Shown one piece after another: positions 32,440 through 43,862 of a DNA stretch of 64,000 bases. A program made the translations under genes and the position numbers. Positions within the stretch are counted from its first letter, which is position 1. Each line of letters opens with the position of its first letter. A model generated the notes under the pieces. It was given only the letters and a program-made list of their open reading frames with translations. It did not search any database and was not told the DNA's origin. This DNA comes from Costus lasius (lineage: Eukaryota; Streptophyta; Magnoliopsida; Zingiberales; Costaceae): contig CM050451.1 of NCBI GenBank assembly GCA_027563935.2, positions 29,155,565-29,219,564 on the forward strand. Reading direction: 5' to 3'.

Positions 32440-34338
32440 TGTTGTACTCCGCAAGTGCACGGATACTCGAAGTAATAAAGAAAGATATCGAACCACATAG
32501 ACCTTATTGTTAAGTACCAAATAGATGTTTTCTCACTAGCTAAGCAAATCGAATATATGATGAAAACTATCGAAAAGTGCATGAAAAAGATAATTAGAGA
32601 GAAACATTGGGCCTAGGGTTTCATCCACTTTAATTCTAATGACTAGATTTAAATAAAAGGTCGTTAGACTAATCTTATCATGATAAAGACTTAATTTACT
32701 TTATAAAGGGATCATCTCACTTTCGTGCAGACAATCATGCAGGGACCAATTCTCGCTTTCGTGCAAGATCTATCCCAAGTTGAAGATAAGTAAATCATCA
32801 ATCAAAGAATTCAAAGATCACTTTCGTGCATCCGAATTCTAAGTTGATTGTCTCAAGTGGAATCTCAAGGATCACTTTCGTGCATCTGAGTCTCAACACA
32901 AGTTTTACTTATGGTTCTCCAACGTTCCGATCCTCACTTTCGTGCAAGATCTCCACGTTTGACAACTCGACTCTACCCTAGGTTCAAATTATCATCATGG
33001 CAATAAGATCACTAAAATCAAATAATTAAGAACTAACCTAAGAGAGTTCCTAACATGCAATTATAGGGTTCCAAGTTCTCAAGCAAGTCACCTTTCGGTC
33101 CTTATTGCGAGAACTCTAAGACATGAATAATAACATCAATCTATGGATAATGAAAGACAAACAATCACATAAGTAAAATCATCATAATAAAACTATTCTG
33201 ACGAAAATAAGAGTTATCTAATCAATAAGAAATCAAAGTGAATTACACCCATGTCCCAAAATATGTTTAAGCTTGCATGGAGAAGAAAATACAATAATTC
33301 ATAGTTCAAAACGATCATAAATCGAAGGAAAAAAGGTTTTAGGAAAATACACCATGGCTATAATACAAATTACAATCGTATTTTGCTGTGAATAGTGGTG
33401 GCGCAACTTCTTTCCTTGATTCCTCCTCCATCCGATCTCCTCTTGCTTTGAAACTTCTGTTGTGTCCTCCTCTCCTCCAGGCGAAGCTTCAACATAAATA
33501 TCACGGCCTTAGGTGGTCTCTACGCCTCTCGGTGTGAGGCCAAACCCTAGACGCCTCTCTGTTGATTGCTCCCTCAATACTTGATAAAAATTCCTCATTT
33601 TGGTTCATGTGTCTTCTCCTCTTTAATATGAGTCCGCAGCATCTTTTGGATCTCAATTTGAAGGTCTGGATCAAAAGTTATAGTCCGTGCAAGTTTTGGG
33701 CCCGTAAAAATTGCGTTTTTGAATGGAAATTATGGCCGTAAACTATTTTACGGCAGTGCCGTATTTTGGTTATGTGAACCCTGTGTCAAAATTATGGCCC
33801 GTAAATGTTATTGTGGTAGTGCCATAAAATCTGACGAGTTCTTTGGTCTGAAATCTCTGATAAATACGGCATCGTGAAATGGTTTACGGCCGTGCCGTAA
33901 AATCAGCAAAAGTCTCTGGTTTGAAACGCTCCAAAATACGGCCCGTAAAATGGTTTACGGCAGTGCCGTATTTTCAACAAAATGTTCTGTTCGGAATTTC
34001 TCCAAATTATGGTAGTGGCCTGATATTACGGTAGCGTACGAAAATACGGTACCGTAATATATATTACGGCACTATCATATTTTCGTGAGTTGCTCCATTT
34101 TACGTGAAATTTATCGGGGGATCTCCTCTTGATGATGGTAACTCTTCTATGTCTTCGATTTTGCTTGAAAATGCCTCAAAATAGTGCCTTTTTATCTGAA
34201 AATTATGAAAAACTAAAATAGAAGTAGATTTTGCAATATTTGATAATTTTGGCATAAAAATAAGCAAAAGATCTTCAATTGAGCATGAAAAAGATATATA
34301 AAATAATACAAAATATACTATATATTTTGGTGTCATCA
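32440..34338 (-). repeat. 3' LTR of A2
   Basis: 1899 bp; on the minus strand TGATGACACC...GAGTACAACA. It carries the CACTTTCGTGCA repeats (32710-32955) and the palindromic array. Upstream lies TGCTTGAGCACAACAAAAG, the Athila-type 3' end. Confidence 0.92.
33725..34085 (-). repeat. Palindromic tandem array in the A2 3' LTR
   Basis: About five units of ~70 bp with TTTACGGCAGTGCCGTATTT, TTTACGGCCGTGCCGTAAAA and TACGGTACCGTA dyads. It corresponds to 23248-23640 of A1. Confidence 0.88.
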
Positions 34339-36908
34339 AAAACATAAGGCTCAAACTTTTGTTGTGCTCAAGCAAAAATCAAAAATTGATTAAAAGAATA
34401 ATCTTTTCATGCTCAATAAATTTCTAAAATACAATCATCAATGAAAAATTCCATCAATTGTTTCGCAAAACTTCAAATAAACATATCATTCTTAGAATTC
34501 AATCCTCTAGATCCACAACTCAATTAAATAAAACTTTGCAACTTGTATAATAAATAGAATTTTCAATCTCATGATTTCACCCAGTTTTTAGTTCAAATCT
34601 ATCATACTTTTGTTTACAGGATTTAGGTTTCCAAGATCTTTTTCCACACATAAATTTTTTTTTATGCATTTTGTTTATTTTTGTAAAGAGGGCATGTACC
34701 CACTTAGATACACACTTTTATTTTTGACTTTAACTCTTATCTTCGGTACCACTATCAATTTTGCATAGTGCCAAGTAGAGGAGTCTTATTCTTTTTATCT
34801 TTTTCATGCATAGACTTCAACCCATGTCTTAGGTACCACCATCAATTTTACATAGTGCCAAGTAGGGGAGTCTCTCACTATTTTTATGGATCTTGGATTC
34901 TTATTTACCAACAAATAGCAAAATAAACTAAACATCTACTAGGTTGATCAATTGATCTCAATTCTCAAATCATACTCATATACTCATTTTATTCAAAAGA
35001 ATAGGTTCACCTTAGATCTTATTCCTCAAATAATACATCTACCCTAAATTTCATGCATCAACCAATGTCAAATTTCAGAGATAGATATGCATTGAAGAAA
35101 TAAATCTAACATGATAGGGTTTTTCTCTAATCATGAATTTGAATCCATTCATCATCAATCAATCAGGTCATCAGCAATATAAAACAAGAATACACTCATC
35201 ATCATCACAAAATATCATCGTAAACACTAAATATATCATCATGTATACTACAACCATATCGAAGATAGCTCATCAGAATATCAAAATATCATAATACAAC
35301 CCCATCGAAATAGTAGAAATCAGTATCATCATAATCATCATACAACCACATCGAAAAGAAAGATAAGCATGTGAAATAGAATAGCAGTGTCGGTGGTCAT
35401 AGAGGTGTAGAAGCATCAAACTCAACAATCATGAGATGTAAAGTGATATATCCGTATAAAAACATAAGGCTCAAACAATACAAAGGATGTAAAGTGATAG
35501 ATCTAAGAGAAGAAAAGTGTAGATAATCATATCAAATCAAATAATCACAGGAAAGTGCAAACAATACTCACAAAACTATATAGCAAGCTCTGACTAAAAA
35601 TACCTAAGGCTCAGATCAAAAATAGTGTCGGGGTAGATGCTGCTAGGTCCAAAGATGTGCCTTTTGAAAATTTTACCTGCACATTTAAGATACATAAGGC
35701 TCAGTCTAAAAATAGTCTCTAAAAATAATAATGATAAAAATAATTTTCTGAAGGGAGAATCAGAGATGTCGCCAGAGGTCTAAAGAGTGCTGGTGGAAAG
35801 AGCTGATGCAGCTGAGAAGCAGAGGTGGAACAGATGCTAGCTAAAAAGCTACTAGCAATGACGGTGGTGCCGACAGTAGAGTGAGTAATCTCTAGTGGCC
35901 TGCTAGAGAATACAGTCCTAGAGGTGAGATCGTCGGCCAGTGGGTGTGAGAAATAATGCTGCATAGATAAAAAAATTAGTCACTAATGAAGAGTCTGCTG
36001 CATAAATAAATCAAATCAATGGAAATAGAGGCAGTAGAAGAAGTAAGAATCTGCAGATGGTATAATCCAGTGTCGACGGCAGGAAACAGTGATGTCAGAG
36101 GTAGATGTAGTGGTGGCTAGAGGTGGAAGACAATTGCTCTTGAAGATTTCTGGATCTGTAGGCAAAAGAAGCTATAACAGGTAGAAAATAAATAGTGCAG
36201 CCAGTGAATTTTTTTTAAGAAAAGTAGCCATACCCAAAAATAAGATTTAATGATCCAAAAAGAAAATGGACAAAACCAAGTTGTAGAATAAGATATGTTC
36301 TTTTCAGACGTATGAAAATCAAAAGATAAAAATCTATCAGGAATTTAGGGTATCAACAGAAAGAAGGCTACTCAGATTATAAAACTACAAAAACTGCACA
36401 AAAGTTAATCAGATTTGAAAAGTTGCAATTTGTCCTAGAATGATTAGAAAATATTTTCATGAAAATAATTAATCCACGAAAAAGAACGACACATGTTCTT
36501 CATATACCATGCGAAAAATCTGGGTTTCAAGTCATTAAAGCACCTTAAATACTTGCAGCAAAAACGCTAATCAGAATAGTCAAAAGAAAACTGTTGCATA
36601 AATTAATCAGAATCGAAAAGTTGTTATGTGTTTCAGAATGATCCATGGACTTTAAAATTCAGAAAAAATATCCAGATGATAGACAAAGATGAGTACTTCC
36701 ATGTCGTGCCAAAGATCAAAATTTTTGCCATCCCAGTTTCTTAAAATCATAGCCAGAAATCACCCAGTCAAGTAAGCAGAATGTAGAAAGCAGGTTTCAA
36801 ATTACGACACCGTATTATGCACCAAAACTTGTCTTCACCTACAAAAAGAGAAGAAAAATTATTTCTAAAAATAAACTAAAATAAAAGAAATAAAGCTAAA
36901 CAAGAGTG
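34339..36908 (-). other. Noncoding 3' internal region of A2
   Basis: About 2.5 kb with no credible frame. The part up to about 35350 matches A1 22000-22998. The rest is A-rich, with CATAAGGCTCA repeated at 34344, 35466 and 35693. The env-like frame of A1 is not recognisable here. Confidence 0.7.
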
Positions 36909-36926
36909 CTTGGGTTGCCTCCCAAG
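36909..36926 (-). other. Conserved stem-loop after the A2 gag-like frame
   Basis: Same CTTGGGAGGCAACCCAAG as in A1, on the minus strand in a GCACTT...CAC context, about 220 bp after the stop. Confidence 0.75.
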
Positions 36927-37143
36927 AAGTGCTAATTTTTAGGTCCATAGCTTGACCAAAAATCAAATCTCATGGTGAAGCAGGTGAATCAGTTCCAAAG
37001 TAAAGAGCAAATAATTTTCTGCATTTTCTCTGTCCAAAAATTTTAGCCACTAATCTAGAAATCCAGAATTGCATATAAATCACAATCAAAGTGGTTTTCT
37101 TAAATATGCAGAAATCAAAATCAAAATTTTCAATGATTTTCCT

Positions 37144-38136
37144 TTATTCAGTAAGCAAAATTATAAGTCCTTTCTTCAAATTTTTATCTTTAATTGTCAT
37201 AGGACTTTGATCACAAGATATAAGCATTGGATCATCAAAATAAGTTTTATGTCTTTCATTAGATTCCTCAGTAAAGCATGAATTTTCAAATAAATCAAAA
37301 GATTCAACAAAGGATATGGGCAAAACATCAGAGTGAGATTCATCAGTGTTTGTAACATAAAAACTTTTATCAATTTCCTCATGCACATCATCAAATAATT
37401 TGTCAATTTCAAAATTATCAACACAATCAGAGTAAAACTTTTCTAAATTAGTCCCCTCATATGTTTCATCAGAATTAACCACAAATGATATATTATCAAA
37501 AGAATCAATTTCATCAAAAGAGGGTTTTTCAATTTTAATTTCCTCAAACTTTTCCACAATTAAATTATCAAAGGAATCAATTTCACAATTATCACAATCA
37601 GAGTGAGATTTATTAATGTTCATATAAGGCTCAATCTCAAAACAATCATGATTAGAGGGGGATTTTTCTAAATCAAGTTCTTCTATTTCAAACTTAAATA
37701 AACATGCTTGTTGTGCTAACTGGGTTTCCAAAATTTCAGAATTAGTAGTCAAAGATTCTTCTTGAAGAGAAGTTTGATTAACTAAACCCTTAAGATCCTC
37801 AATTTGCTTTCTTTGATGGGTCATCATTTGGCTTTGACTTGCCATAATTTTTTCAAACATGATTTCTAAGCTAGATTTTTCAGTATCCTCATAGTATGGT
37901 TCAGAGACATGACCAGAGAAATCATCATAAAAAGAAGTTTGATTTTTCCAACTAGAATAATAATGATCATCTTGATACCATGGTGCATTGGGATTTGCAT
38001 GATTTCTAAATTGACATTCATAAGCATAATGATCATCACATTTACAAATATTACATCTACTAAGAGAAATAGAGTGTAATTTCAATTTATTTGCAATAGT
38101 GCACTTAGAATCATCTTCATGCTTACCGTGTGGCAT
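37144..38136 (-). CDS. A2 gag-like zinc-knuckle protein with acidic tail
   Basis: 330 codons, ATG at 38136. Residues about 28-41 form a CCHC zinc knuckle (CNICKCDDHYAYEC, CX2CX4HX4C), as in Athila nucleocapsid. Residues about 90-145 are a likely coiled coil (EIMFEKIMASQSQMM, QIEDLKGLVNQTS, ETQLAQQA), like the end of Athila Gag. The remaining ~180 residues are acidic and repetitive, with repeated SFDEIDSFDN-type and S-D-C blocks. The capsid domain that should precede the knuckle is absent: only about 310 bp separate the ATG from the primer site. The frame has no stops, which is notable in this decayed region. It may encode an RNA-binding protein, or be a frame kept by chance. No protease or RT follows. 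Confidence 0.7.
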   Translation of the reverse strand: MPHGKHEDDSKCTIANKLKLHSISLSRCNICKCDDHYAYECQFRNHANPNAPWYQDDHYYSSWKNQTSFYDDFSGHVSEPYYEDTEKSSLEIMFEKIMASQSQMMTHQRKQIEDLKGLVNQTSLQEESLTTNSEILETQLAQQACLFKFEIEELDLEKSPSNHDCFEIEPYMNINKSHSDCDNCEIDSFDNLIVEKFEEIKIEKPSFDEIDSFDNISFVVNSDETYEGTNLEKFYSDCVDNFEIDKLFDDVHEEIDKSFYVTNTDESHSDVLPISFVESFDLFENSCFTEESNERHKTYFDDPMLISCDQSPMTIKDKNLKKGLIILLTE

Positions 38137-38419
38137 GTATACCTTACTTCTTTGAGATGCCTATGAATTGTGATGAAAAGACATATTTTCAAATCTATCA
38201 AAAACAAAGAGATAATCCAACACCAATCAATAAATTTTTTTAGAATATATAAAAAAATAGAAAATATAAAGCACAAGCAAGTTCACAAATTTTAGAAAAT
38301 CTCTGTTTTGTCACAACTTCTGAAAATCCAAAACCTGCAAAAAGAAAAAAAAAAGTTAAATATAAAACAAATAAAACTTAGCCAAGTAATACTAACAACT
38401 ATTTTGATATTAACAAAAC

Positions 38420-38446
38420 TAAGGTCCGCGGCAACGGCGCTAAAAA
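38420..38446 (-). promoter_or_regulatory. Primer-binding site of A2 (Athila type, tRNA-Asp-like)
   Basis: The minus strand after the 5' LTR reads TTTTTAGCGCCGTTGCCGCG. Athila elements carry TGGCGCCGTTGCCGGGG here; the match is good but not perfect. Confidence 0.75.
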
Positions 38447-39172
38447 CATGTTGTACTCCGCAAGTGCACGGATACTCGAAGTAATAAAGAAAGATATCGA
38501 ACCACAGAGACCTTATTGTTAAGTACCAAATAGATGTTTTCTCACTAGCTAAGTAAACCGAATATATGAGGAAAACTATCGAAAAGTGCACGAAAAAGAT
38601 AATTAGAGAGAAACATTGGGCCTAGGGTTTCATCCACTTTAATTCTAATGACTAGATTTAAATAAAAGGTCGTCAGACTAATCTTATCATGATAAAGACT
38701 TAATTTACTTTATAAAGGAATCATCTCACTTTCGTGCAGACAATCATGCAGGGACCAATTCTCGCTTTCGCGCAAGATCTATCCTAAGCTGAAGATAAGT
38801 AAATCATCAATCAAAGAATTCAATGATCACTTTCGTGCATCTGAATTCTAAGTTGATTGTCTCAAGTGGAATCTCAAGGATCACTTTCGTGCATCCGAGT
38901 CTCAACACAAGTTTTACTTATGGTTCTCCAACGTTCCGATCCTCACTTTCGTGCAAGATCTCCACGTTTGATAACTCGACTCTACCCTATGTTCAAATTA
39001 TCATTGTGGAAATAAGATCACTAAAATCAAATAATTAAGAACTAACCTAAGAGAGTTCCTAATATGCGATTCTAGGGTTCCAAGTTCTCAAGCAAGTCAC
39101 CTTTCGGTTCTTATTGTGAGAACTCTAAAACATGAATAATAACATCAATCTATGGATAATCAAAGACAAACA

Positions 39173-40800
39173 TGAAGGTTAAACCCTAGTTCACATGCGC
39201 ATCTAGGAGATCTTGCATAGGCGAAAAACTAGGTTTGATAGGATCGAGAGGCAAGATAATATGAGCAACCATAAAAATGCGTTACCATTGCCATTGATCG
39301 AGTGGCAACATGGAAGAAGAAAGGGCGAGCGGCTCTTCTCCAAAGGAAATCGCACACAAGAAGATGATGACTTCTTCCTTGTATTCCTTGTGCTAGCAAA
39401 GATCCAAGGAGTCCTAGATCGTGTATGAGGAGATGTGTTTCTCCCTTTTGCTGGCCGATCTTCCTCTTGTCGTGAAGATCATCCACACGAGAGGAGAGGG
39501 GGCGAGAGAGAGATAGGCGTTCGAACGTGGGGGCGTTTTCTCAAAGAAAACGGCTTCCAAAAATAGTAAGTCCATAACCCCATGTTTAACTCCACTTGAA
39601 GCCATCGATAACTCCTCTCTCAAATTGAACCATGCGTTCACCAAGTGAACCGGTTCAATTCTATTTGGTTCAAAGACCAAATCGAACCCACCATGGTCTT
39701 GATCTCTTTAAACCAAATGGTTCAAGATCTAACCACACATCTCTCGACCCTCTTGATCTCTATGATCAAGCATCAATTCTCTCGATCGAAGCTTACCGAT
39801 CTCAAGCCCTAATCAATCAAACATGATCAAACCAGATCTCACTTCCAATCAGAGTTTAAATTCCTTTAAACTGAACCAGAACAATTCAGTCCACACGATC
39901 TGACACAAGTAAGCCATATCATCAAATTGTGCGACCCTAAGGGTTTCCTTCAATGTCGGTAACGATAACTTACGTTATCACGATCAGAGAGGGGTATCTA
40001 GCAACACATCACTGTCTCCTGATATGAAGGAAAGAGTCTTCCAAGACTACACCCAAACCATAGCACAAGTGTGAATCCAATTCACTCGGCATACATGTTC
40101 CCTTTGCCACTGGACGTTCTTATTGGACAAGCCTGTCAAGCCTGTAATTCTAACATGATGAGAATGGTTAGATCAGATGATCATAGTCATCTGGGTATGG
40201 CCATACACTTTCTCAACCATCTCATCCAGGGGGCCCTTTAGAACATCACACTCCAACTAGGAGAGGCAATCCTATATCTATCACCAGTGTCCTAACATGA
40301 GTCATGCCCACCATCCAAGATAATCCTTAACCATTATCTTTCAAATGATATTGAACTACCTCAAAACAATGCCAATCATCATTTAGAAACACAAGTGATC
40401 TCAAGTCAGAGGGAGTATACCACTTGCTTGCTTATAAGGATTTATTCACATTGTGACAAACAATTGAATATCTTAAGTAGGGTCAGTCCAGTACATCCAA
40501 TGCACCTATGTGTCTAAATCTTATTCCATGCTCGAAGCATCCTATAAGATTAGAACACATATTAGTCTCAATCATATCAAGGCTGTCTCATGTTCACCAA
40601 GATATCTCGACTAAGGACAATACTGCATGTCAGCCAAGCTGAAACACCAATGAGACATTATTCAGAAGTATACATACAGCAGCAGATAATGCAACAATCT
40701 GAATAACAACAATTGCCTTTATAAACATATACATAGTTTATACATGATACTGATAACAGCCCAAGGCCTCAAACATTAGCCTTAAGGGCATACCCCAACA
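39173..40800 (-). mobile_element. C1 copia solo LTR (subfamily c)
   Basis: 1628 bp, TG...CA, with a perfect AAACA duplication (39168-39172, 40801-40805). Nearly identical to the LTR split over 46846-47946 and 57080-57606, also 1628 bp. Confidence 0.95.
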
Positions 40801-41339
40801 AAACAATCACAGAAGTATAATCATCATAATAAAACTATTCTGACGAAAATAAGAGTTATCTAATCATTAGGAAATCAAAGTGAATTACACCCATGTCCCA
40901 AAATATGTTTAAGCTTGCATGGAGAATAAAATACAATAATTCATAGTTCAGAATGATCATAAATTGAATGAAAAAAGGTATTAGGAAAATACACCACGAC
41001 TATAATACAAATTACAGCCGTATTTTGCTGTGAATAGTGGCAGCGCAACTTCTTTCCTTGATTCCTCCTCCGTCAGATCTCCTCTTGCTCTAAAACTTCT
41101 GTGGTATCCTCCTCTCCTCCAGATGAAGCTTCAATGTAAGAATCATGGCCTGAGGTGGCCTCTACGCCTCTCGGTGTGAGGCCAAACCCTAGACTCCTCA
41201 CTGTTTATTGCTCTCTCAATACTCAAAAAACATTCCTCCTTTCAGTTTGTGTGTCTTTTCCTCTTTAAGACGAGTCTGTAGCATCTTTCGAATCTCAATT
41301 TGGAGGTCTAAATCAAAAGTTATGATCCGCGCAAGTTTC

Positions 41340-41725
41340 GAGCCCGCAAAAATCGTGTTTTTGAATGAAAATTACGTCGTAAACTATTTTACGGCGGTGC
41401 CGTATTTTGGTTCTGTGAACCCTGTGTCAAAATTATGGCCCATAAAAGTTATTGTGGCAGTGCCATAAAATCTGACGAGTTCTCTGGTATGAAATCTCTG
41501 ATAAATACGGCACCATGAAATGGTTTACGGCTGTGCCGTAAAATCAGCAAAAGTCTCTGGTTTGAAACGCTCCAAAATACGGTCTGTAAAATGGTTTACG
41601 GCAGTGCCATATTTTCAACAAAATCTTATGTTCAGAATTTCTCCAAATTACGGTAGTGGCTCGATATTATGGTAGCATACGAAAATACGGTACTGTAATA
41701 TATATTACAGCACTACCGTATTTTG
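41340..41725 (-). repeat. Palindromic tandem array in the A2 5' LTR
   Basis: Equivalent to 33725-34085, with units such as TTTACGGCGGTGCCGTATTT. A near copy lies at 58165-58530 through the segmental duplication. Confidence 0.88.
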
Positions 41726-42814
41726 GTGAGTTGCTCCGTTTTGCATAAAATTTGTCGGGTGATCTCCTCTTGATGATGGTAACTCTTCTATGTCTTCGAT
41801 TTTGCTTGAAAATGCCTCAAAATAGTGTCTTTTTATCTGAAAATCATGGAAAACTAAAATAGAAGTAGATTTTGCAATATTTGATAATTTTGGCATAAAA
41901 ATAAGCAAAAGATCTTCAATTGAGCATGAAAAGATATATAAAATGATACAAAATATACTATATATTTTGGTGTCATCACACACCCATCTATCTTTCGAAA
42001 GCGTGTGGTGTCAATATGCATCTTAGTCTGCCACAAGTGTAGACGTGCCCTCGCGAGGTGCAGGTTGGCCCTGGACATAACAATCATGTCTGACTTGACT
42101 AGTTTTCATATGTCACTCACATGATGAATTACTAGAGGTAGCTGTTGAGAGGATAGGGTTCTGTGTTGTATCCAGCCCTCGCTAGACATAGGGCGCCTAG
42201 TCTATCTGATGTAGCTACTATATAGGAGGGTTGGTCCTTAGTGCCGTACTCTACGGTGTTTACACAGTGCACATAAATCGTGAGAGGGTCTTGAGATGAG
42301 GGAAGTCAAATCGCTCGGAAAGTATAGCAAGAAACACGAGAAATCAGCGCGAATTCATTTCGAGGCAATACTAATGCGAGAGAAATCCAACGGCACCCCA
42401 AATTATAGAAATTCACTCACTAACCTCTAGAGCAATTTCAAGCACAACACGAACGGGGTTTGTGGATCGCGAGGTCAGCTCGCGCGCCTATGCACCTGCG
42501 ATCAAACCAACGGATAGGGAAACCTTCCACGACTCCGACGCTCGGATGCTCGTGGGTGAGAGGGCGAATGAAAACACAACTCAGAAAAAATGTGTAGAAA
42601 TAGGTGAACATGACCCACCCGGAACGGTGCGATTTAATCTTTGAAAAGCAGGAAACACAAGCAGGAAACACTTTGAGTCGAGACACTGGTCGCCGACTCT
42701 TACAAACCCTGAAGACGAGGCTACTTCGTCTTCCACTAAAGTTGGAGGCACACTCGCTCACCAGGAGAACTCTACCTCTAAGAGAACTAAGGGAGAATGC
42801 TAGCCAGCCCCTCT

Positions 42815-42822
42815 CTTTTATA
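42815..42822 (-). promoter_or_regulatory. TATA box of the K1 LTR
   Basis: TATAAAAG on the minus strand inside the LTR, kept at 59620-59627 in the second copy. Confidence 0.6.
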
Positions 42823-43319
42823 AGATAATGAGGGGTAAACAAGACAAAAGGGCAACATCTCAACAACTAACAACCAAAAAGTGGTCAAGCTGCCACAAAA
42901 AGACAAAACAAAATAAAATCCTACCAACTACCATCTACTCCTGCAGGGGCGCAGGTCCTTTGGTCCTTCAGCGTACGAGGTGTTTGTGACAACGGTTAGA
43001 CGCGCTCGGAGCACATCGCGACAAAGCAGTAGAATTTTGAAGTACTGGGCTGCGTAACGATCGTCGCGGCCTTTTCTTGGGCCGTGTTGCTGATGTGGTT
43101 GTGAGGCCCATCTGGGGTTGGGCCCTTCAGAGATTGGCTTGTAGCGTCCTTGGGCCGGGTCACTTCGGTGTAGATGGAGAGTGAGCTGATCACACCCACG
43201 AAGCGGTCTGGTGGGTGAGATGGGCATTGGGATCGCTGGATAACTACCTTGTTGGGCTCCTTTGGGTCTTCACGAGGTGAAGCAACATGGTAGGGTGGGT
43301 TGTATACGTCGAAATGGGG

Positions 43320-43785
43320 TCGTCGGGGCAGTTCTGCGGCTTCGGTTAGCTGTCTGCAGGACCCACGGGGTGTGGCTTTCGTCACTGGTTGACCCGACGA
43401 ACATTCTGTGGGATTTTAGACTTGTGCCTATGGATCTTCAGGAAGTTGTCCGCAGAACTCTCGAGGCGAGATTTTCGTCACTGTGTGACTCGAGGAACTT
43501 TCTGTGGAAAACCTGAGTTGTGCTTGGGAACCTTCACGTAGTTGTCTGCGGGAATCTCGGGACGAGGTTTTCGAGGAACTTTCTGTGGAAATTCTGACTT
43601 GTGCATGTGAATCATCAGGAAGTTGTTTGTAGGACTCTCGGGGCGAGGTTTCCGTCGCTGGGTGCCCCGAGGAACTTTCTGTGGAAAACTTGACTTGGGC
43701 GTGTGAAGTATCCAGTAGTTGTCTGCAGGACTCACGGGGCGTGGCTTTCGTCGCTGGGCACTCCGTGGAACTTTCTGTGAAAAAT
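43320..43785 (-). repeat. ~96 bp tandem repeat in the K1 LTR
   Basis: The mark AACTTTCTGTGG (first unit ACATTCTGTGGG) recurs near 43401, 43497, 43577, 43672 and 43769, spaced 96, 80, 95 and 97 bp. Each unit also has GGAAGTTGTC..GCAG and a CTCG..GCGAGG..TTTCGTC block. It lies in U3 on the minus strand. Confidence 0.88.
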
Positions 43786-43807
43786 TTTTGGGGCACCATT
43801 GGAGCCA

Positions 43808-43826
43808 TATTTTCCCCTTCCTTCAT
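43808..43826 (-). promoter_or_regulatory. Polypurine tract of K1
   Basis: The minus strand reads GAAGGAAGGGGAAAATA just before the LTR. Confidence 0.75.
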
Positions 43827-43862
43827 GCGGTATGCTCCTGCATCAGCTTCCACTGCGCGCTC

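Larger units (their letters stand above)
32440..41978 (-). mobile_element. Athila-like non-autonomous element A2, complete with both LTRs
   Basis: Perfect CACAC duplication (32435-32439, 41979-41983). On the minus strand: 5' LTR (41978-38449, holding a C1 solo LTR), Athila-type primer site, a gag-like frame starting at the zinc knuckle, the stem-loop, a ~2.5 kb noncoding region, and the 3' LTR (34338-32440). Both LTRs are about 1.9 kb once the insertion is removed. There is no capsid, protease, RT, RNase H or integrase gene, so any movement would need enzymes from another element. Confidence 0.92.
38449..41978 (-). repeat. 5' LTR of A2, interrupted by a C1 solo LTR
   Basis: About 1897 bp without the insertion and its duplicated AAACA. 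It is next to the primer site, so it is the 5' LTR on the minus strand. The part 40801-41978 is present again at 57607-58785. Confidence 0.92.
29530..42206 (+). mobile_element. Copia C4: 5' LTR, primer site and leader, split by A2
   Basis: LTR (29530-31413), primer site, leader (31414-32439), then A2, and the leader goes on at 41984-42206. The two leader pieces join in sequence across the CACAC duplication and match the C3 leader as one stretch. It is cut at 42207 by the CRM-like LTR. No coding part is left in the window. Confidence 0.78.
42207..43807 (-). repeat. 3' LTR of K1
   Basis: About 1.6 kb; on the minus strand TGGCTCCAATGG...GTAGCTACATCA. Ends are placed from the purine tract on one side and the loss of C4-leader similarity on the other, so they may be off by a few bases. 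Confidence 0.7.

Noticed and set aside
38292..38591. Minus-strand 99-codon frame with hydrophobic runs
   Set aside because: It crosses the A2 primer site and LTR border, so it cannot be a gene; composition reflects AT-rich DNA.
43428..43853. Frames of 85-141 codons rich in Ser/Pro/Glu, also at 60233-60640
   Set aside because: They are produced by the ~96 bp tandem repeat in the LTR, and two overlapping frames are open at once.
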